Shown here piece by piece: positions 1-9,372 of a DNA stretch of 64,000 bases (within the stretch, counting starts at the first letter, position 1; every line of letters starts with the position of its first letter). Below the pieces are notes generated by a model, which did not search any database, was not told the origin of the DNA, and was given only the letters and a program-made list of their open reading frames with translations. Location: positions 434,001 to 498,000 of the forward strand of contig JAXLYX010000006.1 in the NCBI GenBank assembly GCA_046351215.1, in the 5' to 3' direction. The stretch comes from JAXLYX01 sp046351215. GTDB taxonomy: Bacteria > Myxococcota_A > Polyangia > Polyangiales > Houyiibacteriaceae. A program made the translations under genes and the position numbers.

Positions 1-1237
1 TCAGGACCGGATGCTTCGGCTTCTCGAGGTGGCCGTCGTGGCCGACCACGCCGCCGATCTCCTGGAACTTTTGCACCGTCGTCATCACGGTCTTGCCGCT
101 CGGCCCCGAGAGCAGGTCGCGCAGGTGGTCGACGCTCTTCGCCTGGATGGGGCTCGGGTACCCGCCGTTCGTGAAGGTGCGCGAGATCTGGTCGTCGAGA
201 TCGCGACGGTCCGTGACGATGAGGATGGTCGGGTTCTCGTTCGCCTCGTCGCGCCGGAGCTTGAGGGCGAGCCAGAGCATGCTGATCGACTTGCCGCTCC
301 CCTGCGTGGCCCACACGACGCCGCCGCGCTCGTGGGGCGAGCCCTTCGTCCGCGATCGGGCGATGGCCTTGTTCACCGCGAGGAGCTGCTGGTACCGCGG
401 CACCTTCTTGATCGTGCGTCCCGAGGACGTGTCCCTCTCGAAGAGCACGAAGTTCCGGACGATGTCGAGCAGGGCCTCGGGCGTGAGCATGCCGTAGAAG
501 AGGACGTCCTGCGGGGTCGGGGCGCGACCGAGCTCCTTCTCGATGGCCGCGAGCTCGTGTGGGTACGGGTCCTTCCATCGCGCGTACACGCGCTCCGGCG
601 TCGTGACCGTGCCGTAGACCGCGTCCTGCAGGCACGTGGCGATGCAGAGCTGGACCGAGTGGAAGAGCTTCGGGGCGCCGAGCTCGCGGTATTTCTCGGA
701 GAGCTCCTGGTACCGTGCGAGCTGGTCGAGTGCCTCGTGCTGCCAGCCCTCGCCGAGGGTCGGCGACTTGCACTCGATGACGACGAGCGGGATCCCGTTC
801 ACGAAGACGACGACGTCGGGGATGATCTGCTTCTTGCTCCCCTTGATGCGGAGCTGCCGCGTGACGAGGAGGTCGTTCGAGCGCGGGGCGGCGAAGTCGA
901 AGAACCGGACCGACTGCCCCTTGCTGCCCGCGCCGACGTCCTGCACGACCGACGTGCCGTGCGTGAGCGTCGTGTACAGCTTCTCGTTCGCGTCGAGGAG
1001 GCTCTCGGCGTGGACGTGCGTGACCTCGCGGACGACCTTCTGCAGGTTCCCTTCCGAGATCCACGGGTTCAGGCGACGGAGGGCGGCCTCGAGGCGGCCG
1101 ATGAGGATCACGTCAGTGGGCTGGGGGCGCTCGTCGTCGAGGTCGCCGGCCGAGACGAACGTGTAGCCGAATCGCTCGAGTAGCTCGACGGCGGGGCCTT
1201 CGGAGAGGCCGATCTCGGTCCAGGAGGGCGAGGTCAC
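1..1237 (-). CDS. hsdR: Type I restriction enzyme R subunit (3' part cut by window edge)
   Basis: Motor and nuclease subunit of a type I restriction-modification enzyme, which translocates and cuts unmodified DNA. The visible 412 residues hold the N-terminal PD-(D/E)xK nuclease (D141, then E155-C-K157) and the start of the SF2 motor with Walker A GSGKS (K316), followed by TDRRDLDDQ. The start is GTG at 1237, overlapping the hsdS stop in a GTGA tetranucleotide, so the two are translationally coupled. The remaining motor motifs and C-terminal assembly domain lie left of the window. No disruption is visible. Confidence 0.93.
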   Translation of the reverse strand, partial: MTSPSWTEIGLSEGPAVELLERFGYTFVSAGDLDDERPQPTDVILIGRLEAALRRLNPWISEGNLQKVVREVTHVHAESLLDANEKLYTTLTHGTSVVQDVGAGSKGQSVRFFDFAAPRSNDLLVTRQLRIKGSKKQIIPDVVVFVNGIPLVVIECKSPTLGEGWQHEALDQLARYQELSEKYRELGAPKLFHSVQLCIATCLQDAVYGTVTTPERVYARWKDPYPHELAAIEKELGRAPTPQDVLFYGMLTPEALLDIVRNFVLFERDTSSGRTIKKVPRYQQLLAVNKAIARSRTKGSPHERGGVVWATQGSGKSISMLWLALKLRRDEANENPTILIVTDRRDLDDQISRTFTNGGYPSPIQAKSVDHLRDLLSGPSGKTVMTTVQKFQEIGGVVGHDGHLEKPKHPVL

Positions 1238-2412
1238 GGGGGGGGCTCGTCGGGGGTGACGCGGAGGTCGCCGGCGAGGAGGGAGGCGGAGAGGGCGGCC
1301 TTCACGGCGCGCATACGACTCACCGCCGCGACTTCGCCCTCGATGCGGGCGTCCACCGAACGCAAGACGTCGACCACCTCCAACTGCTCCGCAACGGGCG
1401 GCACGGGTATCAGCATCTGGCGCATCTCGCCGACATTGAAGTGCTGCTGCGCCAGCCCTCCCTGGCCGCGCGCGACGGCACCCTTGCCGCGCTCGCTGTT
1501 GATGAATCGCGAGAGGAACGCTCCGGACACGCGGTCCGTGGGCGTCGTGATGATGATGTCGATGCAGTTCGCACCGTCGAGCGCGGGCGGGACGACGGCC
1601 GACGTCCCGGGGGCTCCCGTTCGAACGGTGACCACATCACCTGCACGCAGCATGGACTTCGACAGGACCTGGTTCGACTCCGCCGAGAAGCGCACCAGGT
1701 TGTCGAGCACGATCCGGTCTTCCTTGACGTTGAGGGAGCGAAGTGCCGGGACGCCTTCGGAGGCATAGTAAGAAGCTGGCTTCACCACGACCCCGACGAC
1801 GATGCGTGAACTCACGTCGTCGAGCCGGCGCACCTCCCACCCCTCCGGAATCTCCCCGATCTCCGTCTGCTTGAACCGCGTGTGCCGCCCCGGCATCCCG
1901 CGCGTCAGCAGCTCCTCCATCATCGCCTTCTTCACGACCTGGAGCTGATCGATGACGGCCTCGGTCTTCTCGATGGTCTCGTCGAGCGAGGAGAGGATGG
2001 CGGCGATCTTGCGCTGCTCGGGGAGGGGCGGAAGGAGGGCCGGTGCGGGATGAACGAAGTTGCGGTTGAGACTAGGTACGCCTGTCGAGGCCGCGAATCG
2101 ACCCAGATCCTGTGCTCCTAGAAAGTGGAACACGAACAGCGGATCGTTTCCGTGGAAATCGTCCACGTACAATGTCGTGTTGAGGGGCCAGAACCCGTGA
2201 GCGGAGTAGAAGACCTTGCCGATCGTACCGCTGCGGCCTGTTACGACACCGGGGCCCTGAACGCGGGCGATCGAGTGTGTGCCCACGGGGCCATTCGAGG
2301 CAATAACCGGGACGATACCGCGTTGGCGGTCTTGCACGGGCAGATCGAAACCACGCTGTAACGTGGAGACCGCTCCGATCGTCGTCTCCAGCCACCCCTC
2401 AGGCGTCCCCAT
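1234..2412 (-). CDS. hsdS: Type I restriction-modification specificity subunit
   Basis: DNA-recognition subunit that gives HsdM and HsdR their target sequence. The 392 residues show the family layout of two target-recognition domains (about 1-130 and 190-345), each followed by a conserved helix beginning with a PLPEQ/PVAEQ-type motif (LPPLPEQRKIAAILSSLDE near 130-148, PVPPVAEQLEVVDVLRS near 340-356). Each recognition domain normally reads one half of a bipartite site, which cannot be predicted here. It overlaps hsdM by 14 bp upstream and hsdR by 4 bp downstream, so all three appear co-transcribed. Confidence 0.93.
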   Translation of the reverse strand: MGTPEGWLETTIGAVSTLQRGFDLPVQDRQRGIVPVIASNGPVGTHSIARVQGPGVVTGRSGTIGKVFYSAHGFWPLNTTLYVDDFHGNDPLFVFHFLGAQDLGRFAASTGVPSLNRNFVHPAPALLPPLPEQRKIAAILSSLDETIEKTEAVIDQLQVVKKAMMEELLTRGMPGRHTRFKQTEIGEIPEGWEVRRLDDVSSRIVVGVVVKPASYYASEGVPALRSLNVKEDRIVLDNLVRFSAESNQVLSKSMLRAGDVVTVRTGAPGTSAVVPPALDGANCIDIIITTPTDRVSGAFLSRFINSERGKGAVARGQGGLAQQHFNVGEMRQMLIPVPPVAEQLEVVDVLRSVDARIEGEVAAVSRMRAVKAALSASLLAGDLRVTPDEPPP

Positions 2413-4312
2413 ATCCGAGCTCCTTCAGGTACCGATCCATCACCGCCTTCGCCTCGTCCCGCGCCCGCTCCGCCTCCCGCAGCTTCCGCACCGCGTCCGC
2501 CACGTCGACCTTTTCCTGCGCCTCGGCCGTCTCGACGTACCGGCTGATGTTCAAGTTGAAGTCGTTCTTCGCGATCTCCTCAAGCGTCACGACTCGCGCG
2601 TAGCGCTCGACGTCGCCGAACGCCTTCACCGTCGCCACGATCTTCTTCACGTCCTCGGCTCGGAGGAAGTTCTGCGCCGAGCCCTCGCGGTACTCGCGCG
2701 ACGCCTCGACGAAGAGCACCTTCCGCTGCCGCTCCTTCGCCTTCCCCTTCGCGAGGAGCAGCACCGCCGCCGGGATACCCGTGCCGTAGAAGAGGTTCGA
2801 CGGGAGCCCGACGACCGCCTCGACGAGGTCCTCTTCGAGCATGCCCCTGCGGATCGCTCCCTCGCTCGCGCCGCGGAAGAGCACCCCGTGCGGCATCACG
2901 ATCGCGGCGCGGCCGTGCACGTTCAGCGTCGCGACCATGTGCTGCACGAAGGCGAGGTCGCCCTTCGTCTTCGGAGGGATACCGAAGCGGAATCGGCCGT
3001 ACGGGTCGTGCTCCGCGACCTCTGAGCCCCAGTTGTCGAGGCTGAACGGTGGGTTCGCGATGACGCGGTCGAAGAGCTTGAGGCCCCCCGACTCGAGGAG
3101 CTTCGGGTCCCGCAGCGTGTCGCCCTTCTCGATGCGGGCGTCGGGGAATCCGTGGAGCAACATGTTCATCTTGCAGATGGCCCACGTGCCGAGGTTCTTC
3201 TCCTGCCCGTAGAGGCTGAAGTTCTTCGGCTGCCCTCCGTGCTCGACGATGTACTGGGCGCTCTGCACGAGCATGCCGCCCGAGCCGCAGGTCGGGTCGC
3301 AGATGCGCATGCCCTCCTTCGGCTCGAGCAGCTCGACGAGCAGACGCACGACCTGGTGGGGCGTGTAGAACTCGCCGCCCTTCTTGCCCGCGTCGTCGGC
3401 GAACTTCTCGATCAGGTACTCGTACGCGCGCCCGAGCATGTCGGGCTCCGAGAGCGCGCGGTTCCGGAGGTCGATCTCCGAGAAGTGCTGGATCAGCTTG
3501 TGGAGCGTCGTGTCCCGCTGCTTCGCGTCGCCGAGCTTGTTCTGGTCGTTGTAATCGACGCCGCCGAGCACGCCCTCGAGGGACGCGTTCGCGGTCTCGA
3601 GCGCCGCCGCCGCCTTGTTGAGGAGCTCGCCGAGGTTCTGCGTCGCCTTCTGGAGCTCGCGCCACCGCGCGCTCTTCGGCACGAAGAACTGATGCTCGTC
3701 CTCGTCCTCCGGGTCGATGCCCTCGGCGACGAGCTGCTCGCACTCCTCGTCGAACCGGTCCGACACGCGCTTCAGGAAGAGCAGGCCGAAGATGAAGCTC
3801 TTGTAGTCCGACGAGTCGATCGACCCGCGCAGGATGTCCGCCGCCGCCCAGAGGTACCGCTCGAGCTGCTCCCGCGTGAGCTTGCCGGCGAGCTGCGCGT
3901 CGTGGACCTCGTGCGCGAGCTCCTCGACGTTCGGAGCTGCCGGTGCGGCGGGTGGGGTCGATGCGGCGCCACGACCTCGACGAGAGGGGCTGGTCTTCGC
4001 CGGGGCCTCGTCGAAGGAGATCTCGCGCTGCCCGTGGCCGTCCGCCTTGGATGACCCGCCCTCGAGACGGCCGATGATCTCCGCCTTCTCCTTGCCGGAG
4101 TCGTCGAGCCCGAGGGCCCGGCAGAGCTCCTTCAGGCGGTCGCGCTTGAGCCCCCCGAGCACGACGTCGAGGGTGGCCTTCTTCGACGCGACGAGGGCCT
4201 CGAAGGCCGGCTCCTTCGCGCGGCGATCGGATACCTCGAGGCCGAGGGCGTCGGCGGCGGAGAGGAGCTCGTCGCGATGGAGGAGGGAGAGAACTTCACG
4301 TCGACGGTTCAT
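2399..4312 (-). CDS. hsdM: Type I restriction-modification DNA methyltransferase subunit
   Basis: S-adenosylmethionine-dependent adenine-N6 methyltransferase that protects host sites and forms the core of the RM complex. The 637 residues show motif I as DPTCGSGG (D339) and catalytic motif IV NPPF (N420). Between about 130 and 320 is the usual HsdM N-terminal helical domain. Residues 1-80 are an extra helical module resembling SAP/Rho-N-type domains, joined by a Pro/Ala/Ser-rich linker. ATG at 4312 was chosen because the family-like sequence begins there; the frame stays open upstream but becomes Arg/Pro-rich low-complexity sequence. Confidence 0.93.
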   Translation of the reverse strand: MNRRREVLSLLHRDELLSAADALGLEVSDRRAKEPAFEALVASKKATLDVVLGGLKRDRLKELCRALGLDDSGKEKAEIIGRLEGGSSKADGHGQREISFDEAPAKTSPSRRGRGAASTPPAAPAAPNVEELAHEVHDAQLAGKLTREQLERYLWAAADILRGSIDSSDYKSFIFGLLFLKRVSDRFDEECEQLVAEGIDPEDEDEHQFFVPKSARWRELQKATQNLGELLNKAAAALETANASLEGVLGGVDYNDQNKLGDAKQRDTTLHKLIQHFSEIDLRNRALSEPDMLGRAYEYLIEKFADDAGKKGGEFYTPHQVVRLLVELLEPKEGMRICDPTCGSGGMLVQSAQYIVEHGGQPKNFSLYGQEKNLGTWAICKMNMLLHGFPDARIEKGDTLRDPKLLESGGLKLFDRVIANPPFSLDNWGSEVAEHDPYGRFRFGIPPKTKGDLAFVQHMVATLNVHGRAAIVMPHGVLFRGASEGAIRRGMLEEDLVEAVVGLPSNLFYGTGIPAAVLLLAKGKAKERQRKVLFVEASREYREGSAQNFLRAEDVKKIVATVKAFGDVERYARVVTLEEIAKNDFNLNISRYVETAEAQEKVDVADAVRKLREAERARDEAKAVMDRYLKELGYGDA

Positions 4313-4627
4313 GGGATTTTCGGATGCCGGAATACGGGGCTCGACGGTAGCTCCGTCGGGCGGCCGGGCGCGGGGGAATCGCGCCGGGCGCGGTGGGCCT
4401 GAGTAGGAGCATGGCCGGCAGATGCGAATCGAGCCTTCGCGCGCCGCGCGATCCCGTGCCGGGCTCCAGCCTGGGGCGCGGCGAGCTTCGGGCGGACCAG
4501 CAGGAGCGGGCGGAACCCCCCTCCCGGCCCAATGGTCCGCACAGAGCGGAGCGGCGGGTCCAGTGAGACCGCGGGAGGACGTCACAAGGGTAACTAGAAG
4601 AAGAAGAGATAGAGCGGGTGTGCGCCG

Positions 4628-4657
4628 GTGCACCACCACTGGTGCACTGGCGCACCA
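4628..4657. promoter_or_regulatory. Palindromic operator-like site upstream of hsdM
   Basis: GTGCACCA, four bases, TGGTGCAC forms a perfect inverted repeat at 4628-4647, followed at about 4650 by a further half-site GCGCACCA. It lies in the 384-bp gap (4313-4696) between hsdM and the next minus-strand gene, a plausible place to control the RM operon. The rest of the gap shows no convincing coding sequence; an AG-rich run (agaagaagaagagata) sits at about 4596-4611. A related palindrome is at 17758-17773. The operator role is inference. Confidence 0.4.
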
Positions 4658-4696
4658 CTCGGTTGCTGGGCCGCCCGTTGCGTTGAGGCCGACGGC

Positions 4697-5755
4697 TCAC
4701 GGCGGGTCGGCGGCGAGCGCCGCCGCGACGGAAGGGTCCACCCGCACACCGTCGAAGTCGTGGTCCCGTTTCGCCCGATCCAACGCCCGGGTGGCATCGC
4801 GCGTGCCGAGGGTTCGAAGGGATTCGAGGTACTCGGCGGCATGTGCCGCATCGCCCGCCGACGCGTACACGGAGGCGATGGTGTAGAGCGTCGAGGCAGA
4901 AGTCGGGTCGAACGACCGTGCCGATAGGGCGTACGCCAGTGCCCACCGATGGTTGCGAGCCTGCCAGAGTCGCGACGCCAGCCGCGAACACTCCCTCGCG
5001 TCCGGGCAGGAAACCGTCGGAATCGGCTCGAGCACGATGGGGTCGCGATTTCCCGCGAGGAGCGTCCACGCGGGCGCGGCCCCCGACCGATAGTCCGCCA
5101 GGGACCCGGTCCACCGATCGACCTCGTCGGCGTAGTTGCCGTCCTCCGTTCCCGCGATAACCAGCAGCAAGACGACGACAGATCCCTCATCTCCGTCCAG
5201 CGGCTCGGTTTCGAACCGCGCCACAAGCCTACCGTCTTCACGGAGGTTCACCGAAACGGAGCATGGACCGGAGCCGCAGGCGTAGGACGAGGCGTCGGTG
5301 TCGCCGCGGTCGTCGTGAGCCTTCATCACGAGGCCCCGACTCTCGTCGGCCTCGACCCTCACGTCCAGTGCGAAGCCTTCCGTGTCGACCCAGTGAAACG
5401 AACTCGCAGTGCGTCCGCTGTCCGAGTAGAGCCGAACTGGCGAGGCGCGCAGGAGGCGGGGGGCGTCGGATGTCGGGGCGGGATCCGCTGGTGCGACAGG
5501 CTCGACCTCATCCGGTGCAGGCGGGGTCGACTGAGCAGACGACGGCCCGCTTGGCATGCTCGGTGGGGTAGCCGATTCAGACGCTCGCGAGGGGTGGGTT
5601 CGAGTCGGGTTGCGGACCAGTACCTCTGCGCCGTTCGCGTCGTACATCTCAGCCCAAGGTGGACTGGCTTCAACGGGCCCCACGATCGCTCCGGTCACGG
5701 CTAGCCCTGTGCCGACGACGAATGCGGTTTGCCAGGATTTCATGCCGATAGTCAT
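4697..5755 (-). CDS. Exported protein with C-terminal TPR-like helices, function unknown
   Basis: Not recognised. The 352 residues start with a Sec-type signal peptide (MTIGMKSWQTAFVVGTGLAV, probable cleavage after VEA near residue 31). A Pro/Ser-rich linker (about 45-95), a beta-rich domain (about 100-240) and helical TPR-like repeats (about 260-335) follow. The ATG at 5755 overlaps the upstream gene's stop in ATGA, which fixes the start and implies coupled translation. It is probably periplasmic or surface-exposed. It sits in the integrative element just upstream of hsdM, as one of three unknown envelope-type genes. Confidence 0.75.
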   Translation of the reverse strand: MTIGMKSWQTAFVVGTGLAVTGAIVGPVEASPPWAEMYDANGAEVLVRNPTRTHPSRASESATPPSMPSGPSSAQSTPPAPDEVEPVAPADPAPTSDAPRLLRASPVRLYSDSGRTASSFHWVDTEGFALDVRVEADESRGLVMKAHDDRGDTDASSYACGSGPCSVSVNLREDGRLVARFETEPLDGDEGSVVVLLLVIAGTEDGNYADEVDRWTGSLADYRSGAAPAWTLLAGNRDPIVLEPIPTVSCPDARECSRLASRLWQARNHRWALAYALSARSFDPTSASTLYTIASVYASAGDAAHAAEYLESLRTLGTRDATRALDRAKRDHDFDGVRVDPSVAAALAADPP

Positions 5756-7452
5756 TGAAAGATGCAGCCTTGAGCGCATTCCTGGTAGGCGGGGAAGTTT
5801 TGCATGCACACCTCACGGCGATAGCCGCGCAGCAAGCAGTCGGAGAGCGGGGCCAGGCAGTTGTTCATGCAGATGTCGAACCGAGCCTGGCTGGCCGCTT
5901 CGGCACGTTGGCGTTGCGCTTCCTCAGCACGCCAACGCGCCTGATCTTCTCGGGCGGCCTGTGCGCGGGCGGCCTCTGCTGCCGCCGCCATCGAACGCTG
6001 GAAATCCTGGTACGCCGCGACGGCCGCAGCGGCGTCAGGATCGCTAGGCGCCAGCTCGCGTAGGTCTCGGGCGGCCGCCTCTGCGTAGGAGGAGTCGCTG
6101 CGCTGCTGGATGGTCCTCGTGAGCATTGCGATCGTGGCGTCCGGGTGGTCCACAACGTCTTGACGGCGGGCCACGTATTGCTGGTGGGCGGACATCCGCG
6201 CAGCTTCGAGGCCCCCTCGGACACTGAGGGCCTGGTACCCCGCGAGTACGGTCATCCCGACAAAACCGGCGGCCGCCGCGAGAGCTCGGGGAGACCAGCG
6301 GCCCAGTCCACTGCGCAGAGATGCGGCGCAGACGAGTCCGCCTAGTGCCACCAGGAGTGCTCCGATCGGTAGGGGGTACCCTTCCATCGGGGGGCGGCCT
6401 CCAAATGTCACGTTGGCGGCCAAGTTCCCGGCGGCGTCATAGGCGGAGTCGGTTCGCGCAAAGGCGATGACTAGGCACACACCCAAAATGATCGGAATCA
6501 CAAGGCGAAGAAGGGCATGGCTGGTCGCAGCTCCGGGGACCACCCATACCAAGCACGCCAGTGCGGCCATCGCGTATGCGAGTCCGGCAAACCCGTCTGC
6601 GCCAGTCCCCATGTCACCGAGGCTGGCGCCGAATAGCAACAACACCGTCGCCGCGACTCCGACTACGTCCGAGAACAGCGAGATCCCGCTCGTGTTCGGC
6701 GGTACTGCGGCACGTTCGCGCGCTTGGAACAGCGAGCGACAGGATTCCTGGAGTTCGCGCACCCTCGTGATACTTGCTGACGACGCCGGCGTGCGCGTCA
6801 CAGCAAGGCCAAGCTCCATGAGTGCTTGAAGCCGTGCCGCAGTGACGTCGGGTTGCGGGCCGGGAGTTGCCTGCGAAGCGATCACAGCGTCCGCTGAGGT
6901 CAGTCTGGCCTGCGCCTCACGGGCCCCGTTCTCTTCCTCGCGGGCAACGGTCGTCACCTCCTCCAGCGTCGTAGCCAGGCGCGCCCGGTTGCGCGCGCCT
7001 TCGGGCGTCGGATCGGACGCAGCGTCTGCACGCAGACGCTGAATGGACTCCACTCGGCGTTTCGCTTGTTCGTGGCGTTCGGTGGCAGCGCGGAGGGCGT
7101 CGATGGCCGTCGCCCGTTGTGTTTTTGCCGCTTCAGCGGCTGCGGCTCGCTGCTTCTCCTCCGCTTCGATTCGAGCCTCGAGGTCTGTCACTCGTTGCCG
7201 TGCAGTCTCAATCTCAACGTCTTCGCTTGGCGTGTCACGGAAGTCGAATCCCACAGCGACAAGCGCATCGCGCAGGAGGGACTCGCGCCGTGTCAATTCC
7301 TGGTCGAGCTCCCTGCGCTGCCGGGCTGCCGCATTTTCGCGTGACGCAATTCCGACCGATCGGACGATGGGAATCCATGATGCGAGGCCCGACGGGCTCG
7401 GTGACGTCCGGGATGCCGAGGCGGTGGTTGTCGAATCATCAGGGGCGGTCAT
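5752..7452 (-). CDS. Coiled-coil membrane protein with C-terminal twin Cx3C motif, function unknown
   Basis: Not recognised. The 566 residues divide into a Ser/Thr-rich N-terminus, a long charged coiled coil (about 40-200), about five hydrophobic segments (about 270-412), a second Ala/Glu/Arg/Gln-rich coiled coil (about 425-525), and a cysteine tail. The tail cysteines are C528, C532, C539, C549, C559 and C563, giving Cx3C at both ends, spaced like disulfide- or metal-linked hairpin proteins. It is translationally coupled to the exported TPR protein downstream. Codon use is less GC3-biased than in the backbone genes, which fits the mobile element. A membrane sensor or effector role is speculative. 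Confidence 0.75.
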   Translation of the reverse strand: MTAPDDSTTTASASRTSPSPSGLASWIPIVRSVGIASRENAAARQRRELDQELTRRESLLRDALVAVGFDFRDTPSEDVEIETARQRVTDLEARIEAEEKQRAAAAEAAKTQRATAIDALRAATERHEQAKRRVESIQRLRADAASDPTPEGARNRARLATTLEEVTTVAREEENGAREAQARLTSADAVIASQATPGPQPDVTAARLQALMELGLAVTRTPASSASITRVRELQESCRSLFQARERAAVPPNTSGISLFSDVVGVAATVLLLFGASLGDMGTGADGFAGLAYAMAALACLVWVVPGAATSHALLRLVIPIILGVCLVIAFARTDSAYDAAGNLAANVTFGGRPPMEGYPLPIGALLVALGGLVCAASLRSGLGRWSPRALAAAAGFVGMTVLAGYQALSVRGGLEAARMSAHQQYVARRQDVVDHPDATIAMLTRTIQQRSDSSYAEAAARDLRELAPSDPDAAAAVAAYQDFQRSMAAAAEAARAQAAREDQARWRAEEAQRQRAEAASQARFDICMNNCLAPLSDCLLRGYRREVCMQNFPAYQECAQGCIFQ

Positions 7453-7785
7453 GCAGTCATCACGTTGAGGTTGTGTGAGGACATCGCCATCCCGAACCGC
7501 TCAGGCTGGTCGACCGAGGGGGGGGGGTCCCGGCACCCGGCTTGCATTGCCGTCAAGAGCATTGTCAGCACAAGACGCCTCGTGGGAATCGCGCGTTCGG
7601 CGTACACGGCATCGGCCGGGGGCTAATCGGACGGGACGTTCGCTCGTCAATCGTCGAGCCGTTCGCTCGCCAGCACTCTGCGGTAGTCCGCGAGCGCTCG
7701 CTGCAACCCGACCGTCTGCTCGTCCCCAGGGTGTAGAAGTGCGATTCGGCACGCGTGCCCGCCACGCGCAAATTCGGTGTGCGGT
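7453..7785. other. 333-bp intergenic stretch without a confident gene
   Basis: This lies between two minus-strand genes. A minus-strand open frame ending at 7647 encodes a plausible short helical tail (ending ASERLDD) but has no ATG or convincing ribosome site, and part of it overlaps the upstream gene. It could be a decayed gene end or a TTG-started peptide of about 60 residues. I see no strong terminator or repeat. Confidence 0.35.
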
Positions 7786-9102
7786 TCAGGGCGCGGGACT
7801 CTGGCTTGGGCGAGGGGGTCTGCGTAGCCCAATTTTCCCCAGGGTGAAGTTGCTGATGTCGTTGCAGTCCATCTTCTCGAGCGTGACGTACGCGCCCCTG
7901 CGATCATTAAGCGTGAGGATGTGCCCATCGGCACTTCGACTCATGCTGGCGCGCGGTACGTTCGGCGCGCATTCCCACCATCCGCCCTCGGGCGTGTCTT
8001 CGTAGTGGCCTGCACACGTCAGCGAAGCGCCGCTCCCGTCGCGAGCCAGGCGCACCGTACCGTCAGGTCGGAAATGAACCACCGTGTAGAGCGCAGTTCC
8101 GGCAAGTGACGACCCCACTGAACACCAAACGCCAGCGATGGGGGCGTTGTCATCCCCGGGTTGCGGGATCGGTCCAGTGCTCGGGACTAGGGGCGGAACC
8201 GTGCGTCGAACTCGCCGGGCGACTTCTCCGCATGCACTGTGGGATAGGGCTAGGAAGAGCCGCCCGTCGTCCTGCGTGAGGACCAACTCGTCCGGGCTTG
8301 GCAGTTCGTACCGTCCCCGGCGCGCTGCGAAGTTGATCACGGACACCCCGATGCTCCATCGCATGGAACGCGGACTCCACGCGCCGCTCGCCAGGCGTTC
8401 GAATCCCGTGCCAGGCATGAGAGAAGCAGAGATCCTTCCGTCGCCTTGGATGCGTATGAACGCGCCGCCGCCCTCCGTCGTGCACCAGTCCCCAACAACG
8501 TCAGGACCTGGGGCGAGTCCGATCGCCTCGATGATCGCGTCCTGGTTCCTTGCGACAGCGAAAGCAATCGCACCGGCGATCATTAGAGCGCTCGCCACGA
8601 GGGCGATAGCGACTTTCGCCGCGACCGGCAGCACCCGTTTGTCAGCTCGACGTCTCGGTAGTTCGTGCGCCTGAGGACGTGCAATGGCGGGGGACGCGTG
8701 GCTGGTCAGTTCATCGAGCTGACCTAACGATACGTAGCGATGCTCGACGAGGAACGCCGAGGGCGTGGTCGTTGAGGCGACCGAGTCGAATGCCGCCCCG
8801 ATTCTGCCGACGTCCTGACTGTGCACCCAGCCGGCAAGGACCGCGCCCGAGAGTAGTTCGTTCAGGCGAGCCCGCTGCGCCTCGACGAACGCCGTCGCTA
8901 TGCTTGAGACGTCGTCGGCGGCAACGAGCCCCGCACTTACCAACTCAGCAAGCGCCCCTTCGATATCCAAGTCGTGAGAGGTCTTATCCCAAACCCCGCG
9001 AGCAGCTTCCGCGTGGGCCAGCTGGCGGAACTCCAAGAAGTGGGCAAGGTCCTCGAGGATCGAACGATCAGTGAGCCTCGTGTCTGCGTCGTCTGTCCCC
9101 AT
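7786..9102 (-). CDS. Single-pass membrane protein with two GxWC repeats, function unknown
   Basis: Not recognised. The 438 residues have a soluble helical N-terminus (about 1-150, with repeated short helices of the type seen in helical bundle domains), one transmembrane segment near 155-185 (VAAKVAIALVASALMIAGAI), and an outer region with two related units, each starting GDWC/GVWC and containing a buried-beta pattern (about 205-300 and 315-425). ATG at 9102 was chosen for the upstream GGAAAGG ribosome site 5-8 bases away; the longer frame above it lacks one. It belongs with the next two minus-strand genes as cargo of the integrative element. Confidence 0.7.
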   Translation of the reverse strand: MGTDDADTRLTDRSILEDLAHFLEFRQLAHAEAARGVWDKTSHDLDIEGALAELVSAGLVAADDVSSIATAFVEAQRARLNELLSGAVLAGWVHSQDVGRIGAAFDSVASTTTPSAFLVEHRYVSLGQLDELTSHASPAIARPQAHELPRRRADKRVLPVAAKVAIALVASALMIAGAIAFAVARNQDAIIEAIGLAPGPDVVGDWCTTEGGGAFIRIQGDGRISASLMPGTGFERLASGAWSPRSMRWSIGVSVINFAARRGRYELPSPDELVLTQDDGRLFLALSHSACGEVARRVRRTVPPLVPSTGPIPQPGDDNAPIAGVWCSVGSSLAGTALYTVVHFRPDGTVRLARDGSGASLTCAGHYEDTPEGGWWECAPNVPRASMSRSADGHILTLNDRRGAYVTLEKMDCNDISNFTLGKIGLRRPPRPSQSPAP

Positions 9103-9372
9103 ACGCACCTTTCCTACCACGGGTTTCGAAGCTGTTGGTCGCAACTGACGATGCGTTCGTTCGTCGCCAGTGTTTGTCGTCGCCCGTTCGGCGTACATCG
9201 TCGCGACATCTCGCTCTCGCGCGGGCGACTGCGCGACGTCGGGAGTTCTCGCGTTGGAACGCAACTCCCACGACGCGCCTCGTTCACAGGCGAAGGCCCG
9301 GCGTGGGTTCAGCTCGCGCAAATGGCTCGCCGCGCCCCCTGACGCAAGGTTGAGGCCATGTACGGGAGGGGC

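Noticed and set aside
7647..7934. Short minus-strand frame that ends ASERLDD
   Set aside because: No ATG or ribosome site in a convincing place, and its first half overlaps the upstream gene in another frame; kept only as a note in the intergenic entry.
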